Source: Ophryocystis elektroscirrha (Eukaryota > Apicomplexa > Conoidasida > Neogregarinorida > Ophryocystidae). From it: 36,933 nt of DNA. A program made the position numbers and the translations under genes. The notes under the pieces are model-generated. The model ran no database searches, was not told the origin of the DNA, and saw nothing but the letters and a program-made list of their open reading frames with translations. The stretch lies in assembly GCA_030141585.1 (NCBI GenBank), contig JAQIFP010000055.1:1785-38717 (forward strand). The letters are read 5' to 3'. This document shows positions 27,503 through 36,933 of the stretch, one piece after another; position 1 is the first letter of the stretch; each line of letters opens with the position of its first letter.

Positions 27503-28186
27503 TTAAGAAGTAGAAGAAACAGTATTAACTTTTAATCTACGATGAGCTAATTGTTTTTTGGTCAAACGGATAACTTTTTGTGCTTCAGTTTGTGGTGCTT
27601 TATCGGGTAAATCAGTCGGTAAAGCTTTCTCCTTTAAGATCATTTCAATATGGCACGGGTGTGATAAATAAGCTAAAAAAATACACACATAAATTAAATT
27701 AAAAAATTACTATTAATTTATTTAATTATGTATATATGCATAATTAATTCATTGTATATATATAATGTTTTACGTACGATTGATTTTTCCGTGTGCGCAG
27801 TACTTCCTTCTTCTTCCTTTTTGAGCTCTATTGACGCATACATGCCAAATATACATTTTATCAAGAGATAATTTTTTATTTAGAGCAATGGCTTCAGCAT
27901 TTTTGAGCAAGTTCAAAAAGAAACGGCAACTTTTTTCTGGCCAGCGTCCTTGATCAACACCAAACTCCTTAGCTTGCGCAGTGCGTCCAATGTTGCCATT
28001 GAATCTACGAAAAGGAATGCAGCGCTTATGGGAAATAACAGCATTTAAATATTTTTGAGCATCTGGTAAACCCATGCCTTTAATTGCTTGACCTGTTTCA
28101 TAAGTATTCTTAAAATGCACTCTTAGTTGTCTTCCCATTACTCGGCATGACCGGCTTGTTTCTGCTTCTCTGCAATAGCTTACCAT
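27503..28186 (-). CDS. RPL17: 60S ribosomal protein L17 (uL22)
   Basis: Large-subunit ribosomal protein lining the exit tunnel. Exons 27778-28186 and 27503-27672, joined over a 105-nt intron (donor GTACGT, acceptor TTTTTTTAG), give 192 residues. Diagnostic blocks: LRVHFKNTYETGQAIKGM, RCIPFRRFNGNIGRTAQAKE, QGRWPEKSCRFFLNLLKNAE, NRAQKGRRRKYCAHGKINPY and SHPCHIEMI. The codon for Pro in INPY is split across the intron. The start ATG gives MVSYCREAETSRSC, which aligns with the family start MVKYS; GTAAGC right after the ATG looks like a donor but is coding here. The C-terminal tail is Lys-rich, as usual. Confidence 0.97.
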
Positions 28187-28534
28187 ATCTGTATTTACTA
28201 TCGAAACAAGAATATAATTTTCTTGGCACCGTACCTAAAATATAGACATCACGCTTCTTATAAACATCTCCATATGACCGCTTCAAAATTTAGTAACCTT
28301 GCTCTCTTTTTCAATAAAAACGCAAGGCTCTTTATAACTCTTTTTAGCCAATTTATTTATTGAAAATAATCAAAATCAGGCTCCTTATCTATCAAATCCT
28401 TTAATAAACCATTTATAATGTATTGTACATTACAGAGTCATTTATAAAAGTATCCATCATAATATACATCTATCTATTTCTATAGACAATATGTACTTAC
28501 ACAAATACACATATGTGCATGTATACATATCTTT

Positions 28535-28582
<48 letters not shown>

Positions 28583-28628
28583 GTACATATGTACTTATAT
28601 ACCTATAGATGTACATTTATACATACAC

Positions 28629-28659
<31 letters not shown>

Positions 28660-28939
28660 GTATGTTTATTTATATATTTTACGTATATATATGTCTGTAT
28701 ATAAATATGTATATATATATATATATGTTAAGTAAGATTTATAAATTATCAGATATGATTTTTGTACAAACGACATCTGTTAATAAAAAGAAATGTACTT
28801 TTTATTATTATTCATTCATATAAAGGTAGGTAAATTCTGGATGCATAGTAAATCCCGTTAAGTGAATAAATGTGCAATTTGTTTTACAATTTGCTAGATA
28901 AAAAAGATTAAAAATTTATAAATATAAACTTATGAAAGG
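28187..28939. other. Spacer upstream of RPL17, partly coding-like, then (TA)n
   Basis: About 750 nt between the RPL17 start and the RCHY1-type stop, both on the minus strand. The first 250 nt are unique sequence and contain three short open stretches in different minus-strand frames, perhaps 5' UTR or exons of an unrecognised small gene. From about 28490 to 28740 the sequence is (TA)n interspersed with TATG/CATA steps and translates to meaningless Ile/Tyr strings. Confidence 0.4.
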
Positions 28940-29281
28940 TTAATGGATGCAAACAATACACAGTGAGTAATTTTCAGGATTTTCGACTTGATAATCTTTT
29001 AATATTTCTATTTGACACTCGACGTGGTAAATATGGCCACAATTTAGAATAACTGTAGGCTTATTTGAAAAAAAAAGAGAATCCATACACAGAAAACAGC
29101 AATCTTTGAAAGCATTTTCTAAAGACAACATAGTGAATAATACAACTAAAATATTTCTGTGTATCAAATATGTTAAAAAACTACAAATCATTCCTTATTA
29201 TGTAAACTAATTTTATTTTTATACCAATTTTATACTGATAAGTATATATATATATACTAATATATATGTATACACTAATAT

Positions 29282-29312
<31 letters not shown>

Positions 29313-31033
29313 CTAAATATATATATACATAGATATATACATAGATATATACATAGATATATACATAGATATATACATAGATATATACATAGATATATAC
29401 ATAGATACTAAAATATATATATACATGTATACACATAAATACTTAAGTACATATGTATATACTTAAATACATATATATATATACTTAAATACATATATAT
29501 ACTAAATTATATATACTAAAATGTATATACTAAAATATATATATATATACTAAAATAGATATATGTATGTATATATATATAAATATATATTTATATTTAT
29601 GTATACACCAATATATGCATACATATATAAATACTAAAATATATATATACATGTCTATATGTGATTATTTGTATATACTAAGATTAAATCTAGTTACCTC
29701 TGCATTTATGGGTCTCTATGCATTCATTGGCAATACAGCCTTGACACTTATCGCAGTGTTCGAAATTTTTACGCCCTCCAACCCTGCAGATTTTACATTT
29801 ATCACAATGGAAGATCTGAAGTATATTTATAATATTAAAGTCTGACTTGTTTTTCAGATCCATCATCATCCCACAAACGACAAATATTGCAAAAATAATC
29901 CCCGAATGTAATGGAACAAGTAATACACGAGTTTGAAACACTTTGGCGAGTTTTACACATACGGCATGCAATCTCGTTAATTTTATAACGATCTAATACT
30001 TCATCTGCTCCTGTGGCCTACATAATAAACATTACAAGGCACTATGCACCATAAATCAGCTGATCTAAGCACATATTTAAAATACATTACACTACATAAA
30101 TCCATGACCTCCGCTATAAGTTTAGTCAAATCATAAAATATATCTATAAAGTGATTAAGAAAAAGACTATATATATACATATAAATATTTATGTTTGTAT
30201 ATATATATCTATAAATATATATATGTATATATATATATATATATGTTTGTATATATATATATATATGCATATATTTATATATTAAATGAACTAATACACT
30301 ATATATTTACGATTAATATATATCATCAATGATATTAGGTTTTGCTGTTATCGTTACATTAGTATAGTATGAAATGTGCATTTTTAATACATTCTTTAAT
30401 ACCATGTATCTATCTAGGTGTACAAAATTTAATAATATCATAAAATATTAAGTATTATTGATATTATGATACGCTAATAAAATAATCTATTATCATACAA
30501 GCAATAAATATATTAGTTCAGTCAATGTAACAGTATTATGAGTTCTTATACTAAGTGCAATTGATTTTAATTAAAATAATAATATACTAACAAATGTATT
30601 CTATATATAAAGAAATTGTAATTCATAATATTTGATAAAAAGTATTCACATGCAATATATATTCACAAATCAACAAACATATTATATATATATACATAAC
30701 ACACACAGAATTACATGATCATGTAATCAAAGAATTTTTATATGCATATTTTTAAAGAGTTGAAATAAATTACTGTGTAAAGATTTGTATAAATATCATT
30801 TTTTTATAATATTATTATTTGCATACCGAAATCACACATGGTTTATCATGGCATCTATGGCAGCCGTATTCTTTATCACTAAAAATAAATAAAACATGAA
30901 ATTAACATACCAGCATGGCGCAATAATATTACAGCGTCGTCTATAATGGGTGCAGGTATAATTTCTACAGATTAAATTAAATTAATTTATTTAATCACTC
31001 TGATTTAATGGCATCTGACTCCATTTCCGTCAT
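28940..31033 (-). CDS. CHY and RING zinc-finger E3 ubiquitin ligase (RCHY1/PIRH2 type)
   Basis: Putative E3 ubiquitin ligase with the CHY-zinc finger, CTCHY and RING modules. Exons: 30999-31033, 30911-30964, 30827-30878, 29847-30017, 29698-29815, 28940-29118; phases agree, 202 residues. CHY part: CTCTHYRRRCNIIAPCCDKE, then YGCHRCHDKPC. The following exon gives INEIACRMCKTRQ, CITCS and DYFCNICRLWDD. Next comes the CTCHY part FHCDKCKICRVGGRKNFEHC then DKCQGCI. The RING has CCFLCM, LNCGHIYHVEC and a terminal CIVCIH, so its Cys/His ligands are complete. It is shorter than human PIRH2 (261 residues) because the tail after the RING is missing. Introns are 34, 32, 809, 31 and 579 nt; the two long ones are microsatellite-rich. 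It is divergent from the kinase gene, with 678 nt between start codons. Confidence 0.9.
29331..29402. repeat. 12-bp tandem repeat, six perfect copies
   Basis: Unit AGATATATACAT repeated six times without mismatch, flanked by diverged copies. It lies inside the 579-nt RCHY1-type intron (29119-29697), itself rich in ATACTAAAATATAT-like motifs. No spacers or leader are present, so it is a simple minisatellite. Confidence 0.9.
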
Positions 31034-31711
31034 TAATTGAGAAAAAATAATAAAAACGTTCCTAATTAATTATTCAGTTAATGGTTCTTATTACACCAAA
31101 TTGAATCATTATTCACACAAGTCTATAATTTTTTGAGCTAAGTAAATATGTAAATTTATAATTTTTTTTTTTTTTAAGATTTTTCTAATAATTTTTGCAT
31201 AAATTACTCATTATCAAAATATTTGCAATTAACATGATATAACCAATATTTATAAAAAATGTTTGGAATACATCTGCATTTGAGAAGTTTTATGAGCTGT
31301 TTGTTAAACTTGTTTAAAATAACATAGCACGTTACGCAAATATGATTTGTTTCTCTACAAAATATCAACTAAGAATAGTAGTATTTAATGTATTAATATG
31401 CATAATCTAAAACGTTAAGGTCAAATCTTTTAATGACAATAAATCACTCACTCAATTAGGTTTTCAATGATTACAAACCTAGTTTTAAAGTATTGCAAAT
31501 ATTGAGTGTCGGTAGACAAACATATATAACAAATACAAACAAAATTACACATCAAAAAAATATGATTAATTGATATAGATCAATTAATTCATTTGAATGC
31601 GGGTAATCATAGAGATCAAATAAGTTAAGTATAAAATTTGGTAATTTTGTTTGATAAGAATCGATTTAATTTTATGATGTGTGGCGCGGCATAAAAAAAA
31701 ATTGAATCTAG
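31034..31711. other. Divergent intergenic region between RCHY1-type and kinase genes
   Basis: About 680 nt of unique AT-rich sequence containing a T-run near 31161-31175 but no long microsatellite. It separates two divergent start codons and should contain both promoters. No RNA gene or coding segment was recognised. Confidence 0.5.
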
Positions 31712-33339
31712 ATGCACGATTTATTAAAATATTATTGGTCGACATATAAATGTTTTCTCCGACCATCTGAACCAAAACCTAATAAGAGTTGCTATATCGA
31801 CACAACATTTAATAAGTCAGAAAGTTCTATTATGAATGATATAGTAACAATCGATATGCAAGAGATGAATACTAAATATGTAAACAGTACGATACACTCA
31901 ACTAAGCATGTAATTCACCGATATATAAATAACGCATACGTTAAGCCGCAAAGTCGTTCTATATATAAAGTGTCTAATAATAAAGTCGTGTTACCTACAG
32001 CTACGAGGAAATGTAGTATGGTTCAAAATAGAAATTTATATTCAAATATACCATCATATGTATGCGAATCAAGGGACAGGTTATATACTTCTCCGTCTTA
32101 TCTATGCCAAACTGGGGTTTCCCAAAACCCTTGTCAGTTAAAAACCTTTAAAGCCATACCGAAACATGAGAATATGGGAAACATAGATCGGAAAGTAATG
32201 CGCAGTCAGACCACTGTATATGAAGTTGCTCCTAATAAAATTAAAACTGAAAGCACTTTTGTCAATACAGTATGTAAAAATATGGCTATCAATGAGGTTA
32301 TGCCCTCCAATAATTTCAAAGCTTCCATGCATAGAAGTAACACTGAATCAAATAAAACTTATATCAATGATAACAATAAAGCTGCTTTAAATATTGCTCA
32401 CAAAACATCAAACAGTAAAGCTATAATTAGCAATAATGCTGGTATTACTGCTGAAAAGAAAACTAATATTACGGCATTCATTAATACAAACAAGAATATG
32501 AATTGTAGTATAAATAAATATACACTTACAATAGGGCGTCAGTCAAATAATGCTGCTAATAATAATAGTATTAATAACTTTTACAATGTATCACAGTCTC
32601 CTGAAATTTGCAACAATATAAGTAGAAGTATAACCACTGCAGTACATGGCAATTTAAACCCGCAAGTTATGACAGCAGCCAATAATACTTCAATGTGCCC
32701 GAAGAATATTGATAACATTGCTTACCACCACAAATGTGAAAAAAAGTCGTGTAATAATAACAAAAACAACGAAATCAAATACTCAAATTATATTAAAAAT
32801 AACGAATCTGTATGTAAAAATAATTTGCTTGGAAACATTGTCCATCGTAACTTGGGAGCTAAAATAAACCAAAGTAAAGATGCTGATTTGCTTGACAGGT
32901 GTATGAATTATAATATCAACAGAGAAATGCCCCATTATGATGAAATCAGTAAAACCAATTCAGAAAACACTCCCAATAGTCTTAAAACCCCGTTAAAATA
33001 TGGCATTGAAGAGAAAATAGTTCAACAAACTGAAAGCTCTACTACTCGATGTACAACAATTCCATCTATATCTGAGCAAGCAATACAGCTAGAAGAATTA
33101 GAAAATAGTACTAAAAAAAAAACGATCTATGTGTTGCCTTTAAACTTTGAGACTATGAAAATAATTCCCGAATCCTCTAGTCCTTTTTCTTCCATTCAAA
33201 CGTCAACAAATATTTCTTTTACACCTAAAAACAATGCTGCAAATAAGCCCGTTATTAAATACCAACAAGAAAAACCTTGTAAAAGTCGGTTTCATATATA
33301 AATTAATATAAATCAAATACATGAGATTGTGTTTGTTTC

Positions 33340-33380
<41 letters not shown>

Positions 33381-34876
33381 ATATTTTAACTAAAATTAAT
33401 ATGTGTATTAAACACAATTTTAATATTCATTTGTAATTAGTTGAAATCCCTCAAGATAAAATTGAAAGAAAAAAATATGAAAATCTTCCGCCCAATATTC
33501 CATATAAAACCGTTGAAATAAACCAATCTAATATACACAACTTCTTACATAAATGCCAAATACCTTATTCAAGTTTAATAAATTTTAAAGATTTAAAGAT
33601 AGAGAGTGAAATATCAAGCAACAGTAATGAAATCCGTGTGAAGCCATTTAATAATGGAACGTTCTGTAATGTATGCGACATATGACTCATTTCAAATGTC
33701 TCGAATAGGTTGTACTAGGTTATGTTAAAGATCGACAGTGTGCTATTAAATGTCCATTACCAAGTCATTTAGACGCAGATCCAGATATGATGATGTATCG
33801 AGCAATTAAAGAATGGAGGATGCTGTGTAAAACAAAAAATAATCCATATATTCTTAAATTATATGGTGGAGTATTTGTCAAAAAAAATGAAATTTGGCTT
33901 GTGTCTGAATATATAAAAGGAGGAGATTTATATCAAGTAAATATACTAATGAATTAATGATATCACAATTTAGAGATTACATACACCCGAAGAAACTCAG
34001 TATCCTTCACTAACTGCAACACAGAGATATTCAATAATGCTTGAAATAATTGAAGCTATTCATTATTTACATACATTAATTCCTAAAATAGTGCATCGAG
34101 ATTTAAAACCAAACAATATATTAGTAATAAAAATTGAATATTATATATATTATTAGATAGATGAAAACTGCCACATAAAATTGTGCGATTTTGGCGACGC
34201 CGAAGAATTATCTCCAGGTGAATCTATACATAGCTATACAGCGGGTAATACTAATTTATAAGATATACGATTAACAGTGACTTGGCAGTACGCCCCTCCA
34301 GAAATTATACTATCTGATGATCCAGCAAGACCCAAAGGTGTTAATGAAATGGTAGATATCTGGTCCTATGGCTGCATTCTTCTAGAAATGATCAATCAAA
34401 AAACTCCTTTTTGGGTAACTATTCAAATCTATTAATCTATTAAATTAATTTATTATACTAATTATTATTATTATTATTATAATTATTATTATAATTATTG
34501 TTATTGTTATTATTATTATAATAAGCAAGCTTAATAAATAGTATAATATAATTATTTTTATAATTTTTTTTGAATATTATTTAAATATATATGCAAATAT
34601 TTTATAATATACGTTATATAATAATTTATGTATTTAATTTATGTATAATGATATTGTGATAAGGAATTGTTGGAAAGATATGAACCTCAAGCACATCATG
34701 CAGCACTTAAAAATTCTCTCAATTATATAATTGAAACTACAAAAAAAAAGAATACAAGATTTCATTTCACAAGTCCAAAAATACCTCGAAAGTTATTCTA
34801 TGTAATTGATTTATGTCTAAAAATAAATCCAGCATGCAGATTGTCCGCAATTCAAGTAATCATCAAAACTGTATAA
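31712..34876 (+). CDS. Protein kinase with long Asn-rich N-terminal extension
   Basis: Ser/Thr-type protein kinase of 870 residues. Exons: 31712-33278, 33441-33670, 33709-33936, 33974-34123, 34157-34244, 34278-34414, 34664-34876; phases agree. Residues 1 to about 570 are polar, rich in Asn, Ser, Lys and Thr, without a recognised domain. The kinase domain uses a degenerate glycine loop (NGTFCNVVLG), Lys613 in CAIKCPLP, IVHRDLKPNNIL (Asp718), LCDFGD (Asp736) and an activation segment ending TWQYAPPEI, then VDIWSYGCILLEM. All core catalytic residues are present. The first donor is GTAAAA at 33279; GTCGGT at 33286 would also keep phase and add three residues net. Without splicing, the frame would stop at 33301 before the kinase domain. 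Introns are 162, 38, 37, 33, 33 and 249 nt. I cannot assign a subfamily. Confidence 0.85.
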
Positions 34877-34959
34877 ATTCAAAATATAGATAATCGAATA
34901 TTTACAAAAAAACAAAACTGATATAATTAAAGAAATTAATTTTTTATTAAAAACACCAA
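34877..34959. other. 83-nt convergent spacer between kinase and lysyl-tRNA synthetase
   Basis: Only 83 nt lie between the two stop codons. Both transcripts' 3' UTRs and poly(A) sites must either fit here or overlap the opposite gene. The spacer is A/T-rich, with ATTAAA- and TTTATT-like stretches on both strands. Confidence 0.6.
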
Positions 34960-36447
34960 TCACTCCGGCCGCATAGTAGGAAATAATATAACTTCCTGAA
35001 AAAGAATAAAACTTATTTAAGCAATAATTACCTTGATATTATTCTTGTTAGCTAAAATCATAACTAGTCGGTCTATGCCAAATCCACATCCTCCTGTAGG
35101 AGGTAATCCGTATTCTAAGGCTGTACAAAAAGCTTCATCTATATCACATATCTCGTCATCTCCTGCTGCCTTAGCTTTAGACTGATCCATGAAACATTTG
35201 CGCTGATGTATAGGATCATTTAATTCAGTATAAAAATTAGCGACTTCTTTTCCACATACAAATAACTCACACCTTTCAGTTAGCTCTGGTTTAGAACGAT
35301 GATATTTTGCCAAAGGACTCAAAATCTCTGGATAGTCCATAATAAACGTTGGATTTATGATGTGATCCTCTATAAAATGGCCGCATAGCTACAAAAAAAA
35401 AATATATATAGATTTACAAAATAGTAAGATGTATTTAAGCAAATATATATGATGGCATTCATATATGAAGCATTATATAATTATAATAGTACCTTATCAA
35501 GGAGTTTGCCCGGAGTACAAGGAGTTGGTAAAGTAATTTCGTGTTTTTTTAATATTTGAATCATCGTATCAATACATTCTAACTCATTTTGAATAGTCTC
35601 ATTCAATATTACCTTGACTACTGAAAGGTCTTGGTAATTGAACACCACATTGTTTTTCTATTTCGTCAATATAACTGACGCGAGCAAAAGGCTTTGAAAA
35701 GTTGATAGTATGAACAGTATTTTTATTAGGATCTGGTTGGTATTGGACTATATGGGTTCCATTTGTATTGACAGCCATTAAATACATCATATCTTCAACT
35801 TTATTACACAAATCATAATAGTCAGCGTATGCTTGGTAAAATTCAACAGCAGTAAATTCAGGATTATGCGTTAAATCAATGCCTTCATTGCGAAAGTTCT
35901 TCCCAATTTCAAATACACGTTCCATTCCTCCAACAATCAATTGCTTCAAATAAAGCTCTGTCGCAATTCTCATGTACAGTTTTAAATTAAGTTCGTTGTG
36001 ATGTGTTATGAACGGTTTTGCTGTCGCACCTCCAGGAATAAGGTTCATCATTGGAGTCTCCACTTCTACGAAGTCTTCTTTATTTAAGTATTCCCGAATA
36101 GTTTGAATTATCTTCGCTCGAATTATAAATACTTGTTTATTGTCAGGGTTGAGTATCAAGTCCAAATACCTTTGACGATAACGCACTTCTTGGTTTTTTA
36201 AACCAGTGCATGATTTTGGTAACATGTGTAAACATGGAGAAAGCATAACAATTTCTCTAGGAAAAATACTTAGCTCCCCTCTTTTTGATTTTCCAGGAAA
36301 GCCACGTACACCCACAATGTCTCCTCTTCGTAAGCTGCTATGCACTTCAAAAAAGTTCTCCCCTTCGTGGTATCTAAATATATAAGTTCAATTAAAATTT
36401 TTTATTTCATTAATTACAAAATAATATAAAATAATATAAATATTAGA

Positions 36448-36490
<43 letters not shown>

Positions 36491-36863
36491 TATTAAAATT
36501 ATTTAAATAGAATGAATACAAGAATATTTTGTGTATATATATAATTGATATTGTACAATGTACATACTGTTTAGTAGCCATAATTTGAATTTTAACATCA
36601 TCTCCTACTAAGTCGTAAAAGCGAAGCTTTTGACCAGATTCCGCTACTCGAATGATTCTACCAGCAACACTAATGTTCTCTTCCATTAAGTGTTCTCCGT
36701 TTTGTAGTGAAGAATATTTGTCCACAAAATCATTCAATTTGAGAGTAACGTGGAACTTATGAGGATAGATAGTAGTTCCTTTATTCTTCAACTCTTCCAG
36801 CATTCGGCAACGTAATTTAAAATATTGAGAAGCATCTAATTCTTCCATAGATCCATTATTTGT
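34960..36863 (-). CDS. KARS: Lysyl-tRNA synthetase, class II
   Basis: Charges tRNA-Lys with lysine. Exons: 36568-36848 (or to 36863), 35613-36373, 35493-35578, 35032-35388, 34960-34995; phases agree and give 506 residues from the ATG at 36848. The N-terminal OB-fold anticodon-binding part carries [20 protein letters not shown]. Class II motif 1 is [20 protein letters not shown], motif 2 lies in [20 protein letters not shown], and motif 3 is [15 protein letters not shown]. The end is [10 protein letters not shown]. The frame stays open for five codons upstream of the ATG, to a good acceptor (TATTTACAG, bases 36864 upward), so an upstream exon with an N-terminal extension may exist outside the window. 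Introns are 194, 34, 104 and 36 nt. The 34-nt intron 35579-35612 hides an alternative readable stretch (ETIQNEL) that would shift the frame. Confidence 0.95.
36452..36485. repeat. (TA)n microsatellite in LysRS intron
   Basis: Pure TA run inside the 194-nt intron 36374-36567. Confidence 0.95.
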
Positions 36864-36933
36864 CTGTAAATATATTTTCTATTATATAAGTAATATCGAA
36901 AAAGATTTATAATATTACATATATATATATATA

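Noticed and set aside
29281..29410. CRISPR-like repeat array
   Set aside because: Repeats are directly adjacent with no spacers, in a eukaryotic intron; it is a minisatellite.
32138..32332. Antisense open frame inside the kinase N-terminal exon
   Set aside because: It is a shadow of the Asn-rich coding frame with no independent support.
33279..33301. Asn-rich protein ending at 33301 as a complete gene
   Set aside because: A GTAAAA donor at 33279 and an acceptor at 33440 join it in phase to the kinase domain, which otherwise has no start codon of its own.

Overview
This window is nuclear DNA from a unicellular eukaryote: strongly AT-rich, packed with (TA)n and (ATT)n microsatellites, and carrying intron-dense housekeeping genes read with the standard code (TAA, TAG and TGA all serve as stops). 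Fourteen of the fifteen genes could be rebuilt across introns by matching splice phase to conserved protein family sequence. An AT-rich alveolate, perhaps apicomplexan-like, would fit (bacterial-type adenylosuccinate lyase, Asn-rich kinase, very short introns), but no lineage-restricted gene is visible, so that placement is inference.

Layout. 1-2118 (-): 5' part of an ER HSP90 (GRP94). 2191-4608 (-): C2-like domain protein with two membrane hairpins. 4758-6908 (-): alpha/beta hydrolase with a complete Ser-Asp-His triad, 8 exons. 7043-11581 (-): 1,429-residue propeller-plus-solenoid-like protein. 11811-13587 (-): 5'(3')-deoxyribonucleotidase-type HAD phosphatase. 14766-15386 (+): CUE-like plus coiled-coil protein. 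16042-17570 (+): fibrillarin. 17789-20342 (-): proteasome lid subunit RPN7, 13 exons, with a 100-N assembly gap in one intron. 20428-21616 (-): exosome subunit RRP41. 22401-23677 (+): alpha/gamma-adaptin-binding protein p34 (AAGAB) homologue. 23810-26909 (+): adenylosuccinate lyase. 27503-28186 (-): ribosomal protein uL22 (RPL17). 28940-31033 (-): CHY/RING zinc-finger ubiquitin ligase (RCHY1/PIRH2 type). 31712-34876 (+): protein kinase with a long Asn-rich N-terminal extension. 34960-36863 (-): lysyl-tRNA synthetase, possibly with a further 5' exon outside the window.

The genes do not form an operon or obvious functional cluster. They cover protein folding and turnover (GRP94, RPN7, RCHY1), RNA processing (fibrillarin, RRP41), translation (RPL17, LysRS), purine and nucleotide metabolism (ADSL, nucleotidase) and membrane traffic (p34, C2 protein). 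Neighbours are close: 72 nt separate the GRP94 start from the preceding stop, 85 nt separate RPN7 from RRP41, and 83 nt separate the converging kinase and LysRS stops.

The most distinctive feature is intron architecture. Of about 66 reconstructed introns, about 37 are only 29-52 nt, nearly all 29-40. The rest run from 65 to over 800 nt, and most of those contain microsatellite. I found no mobile element, CRISPR array, tRNA, rRNA or convincing novel multi-gene system.
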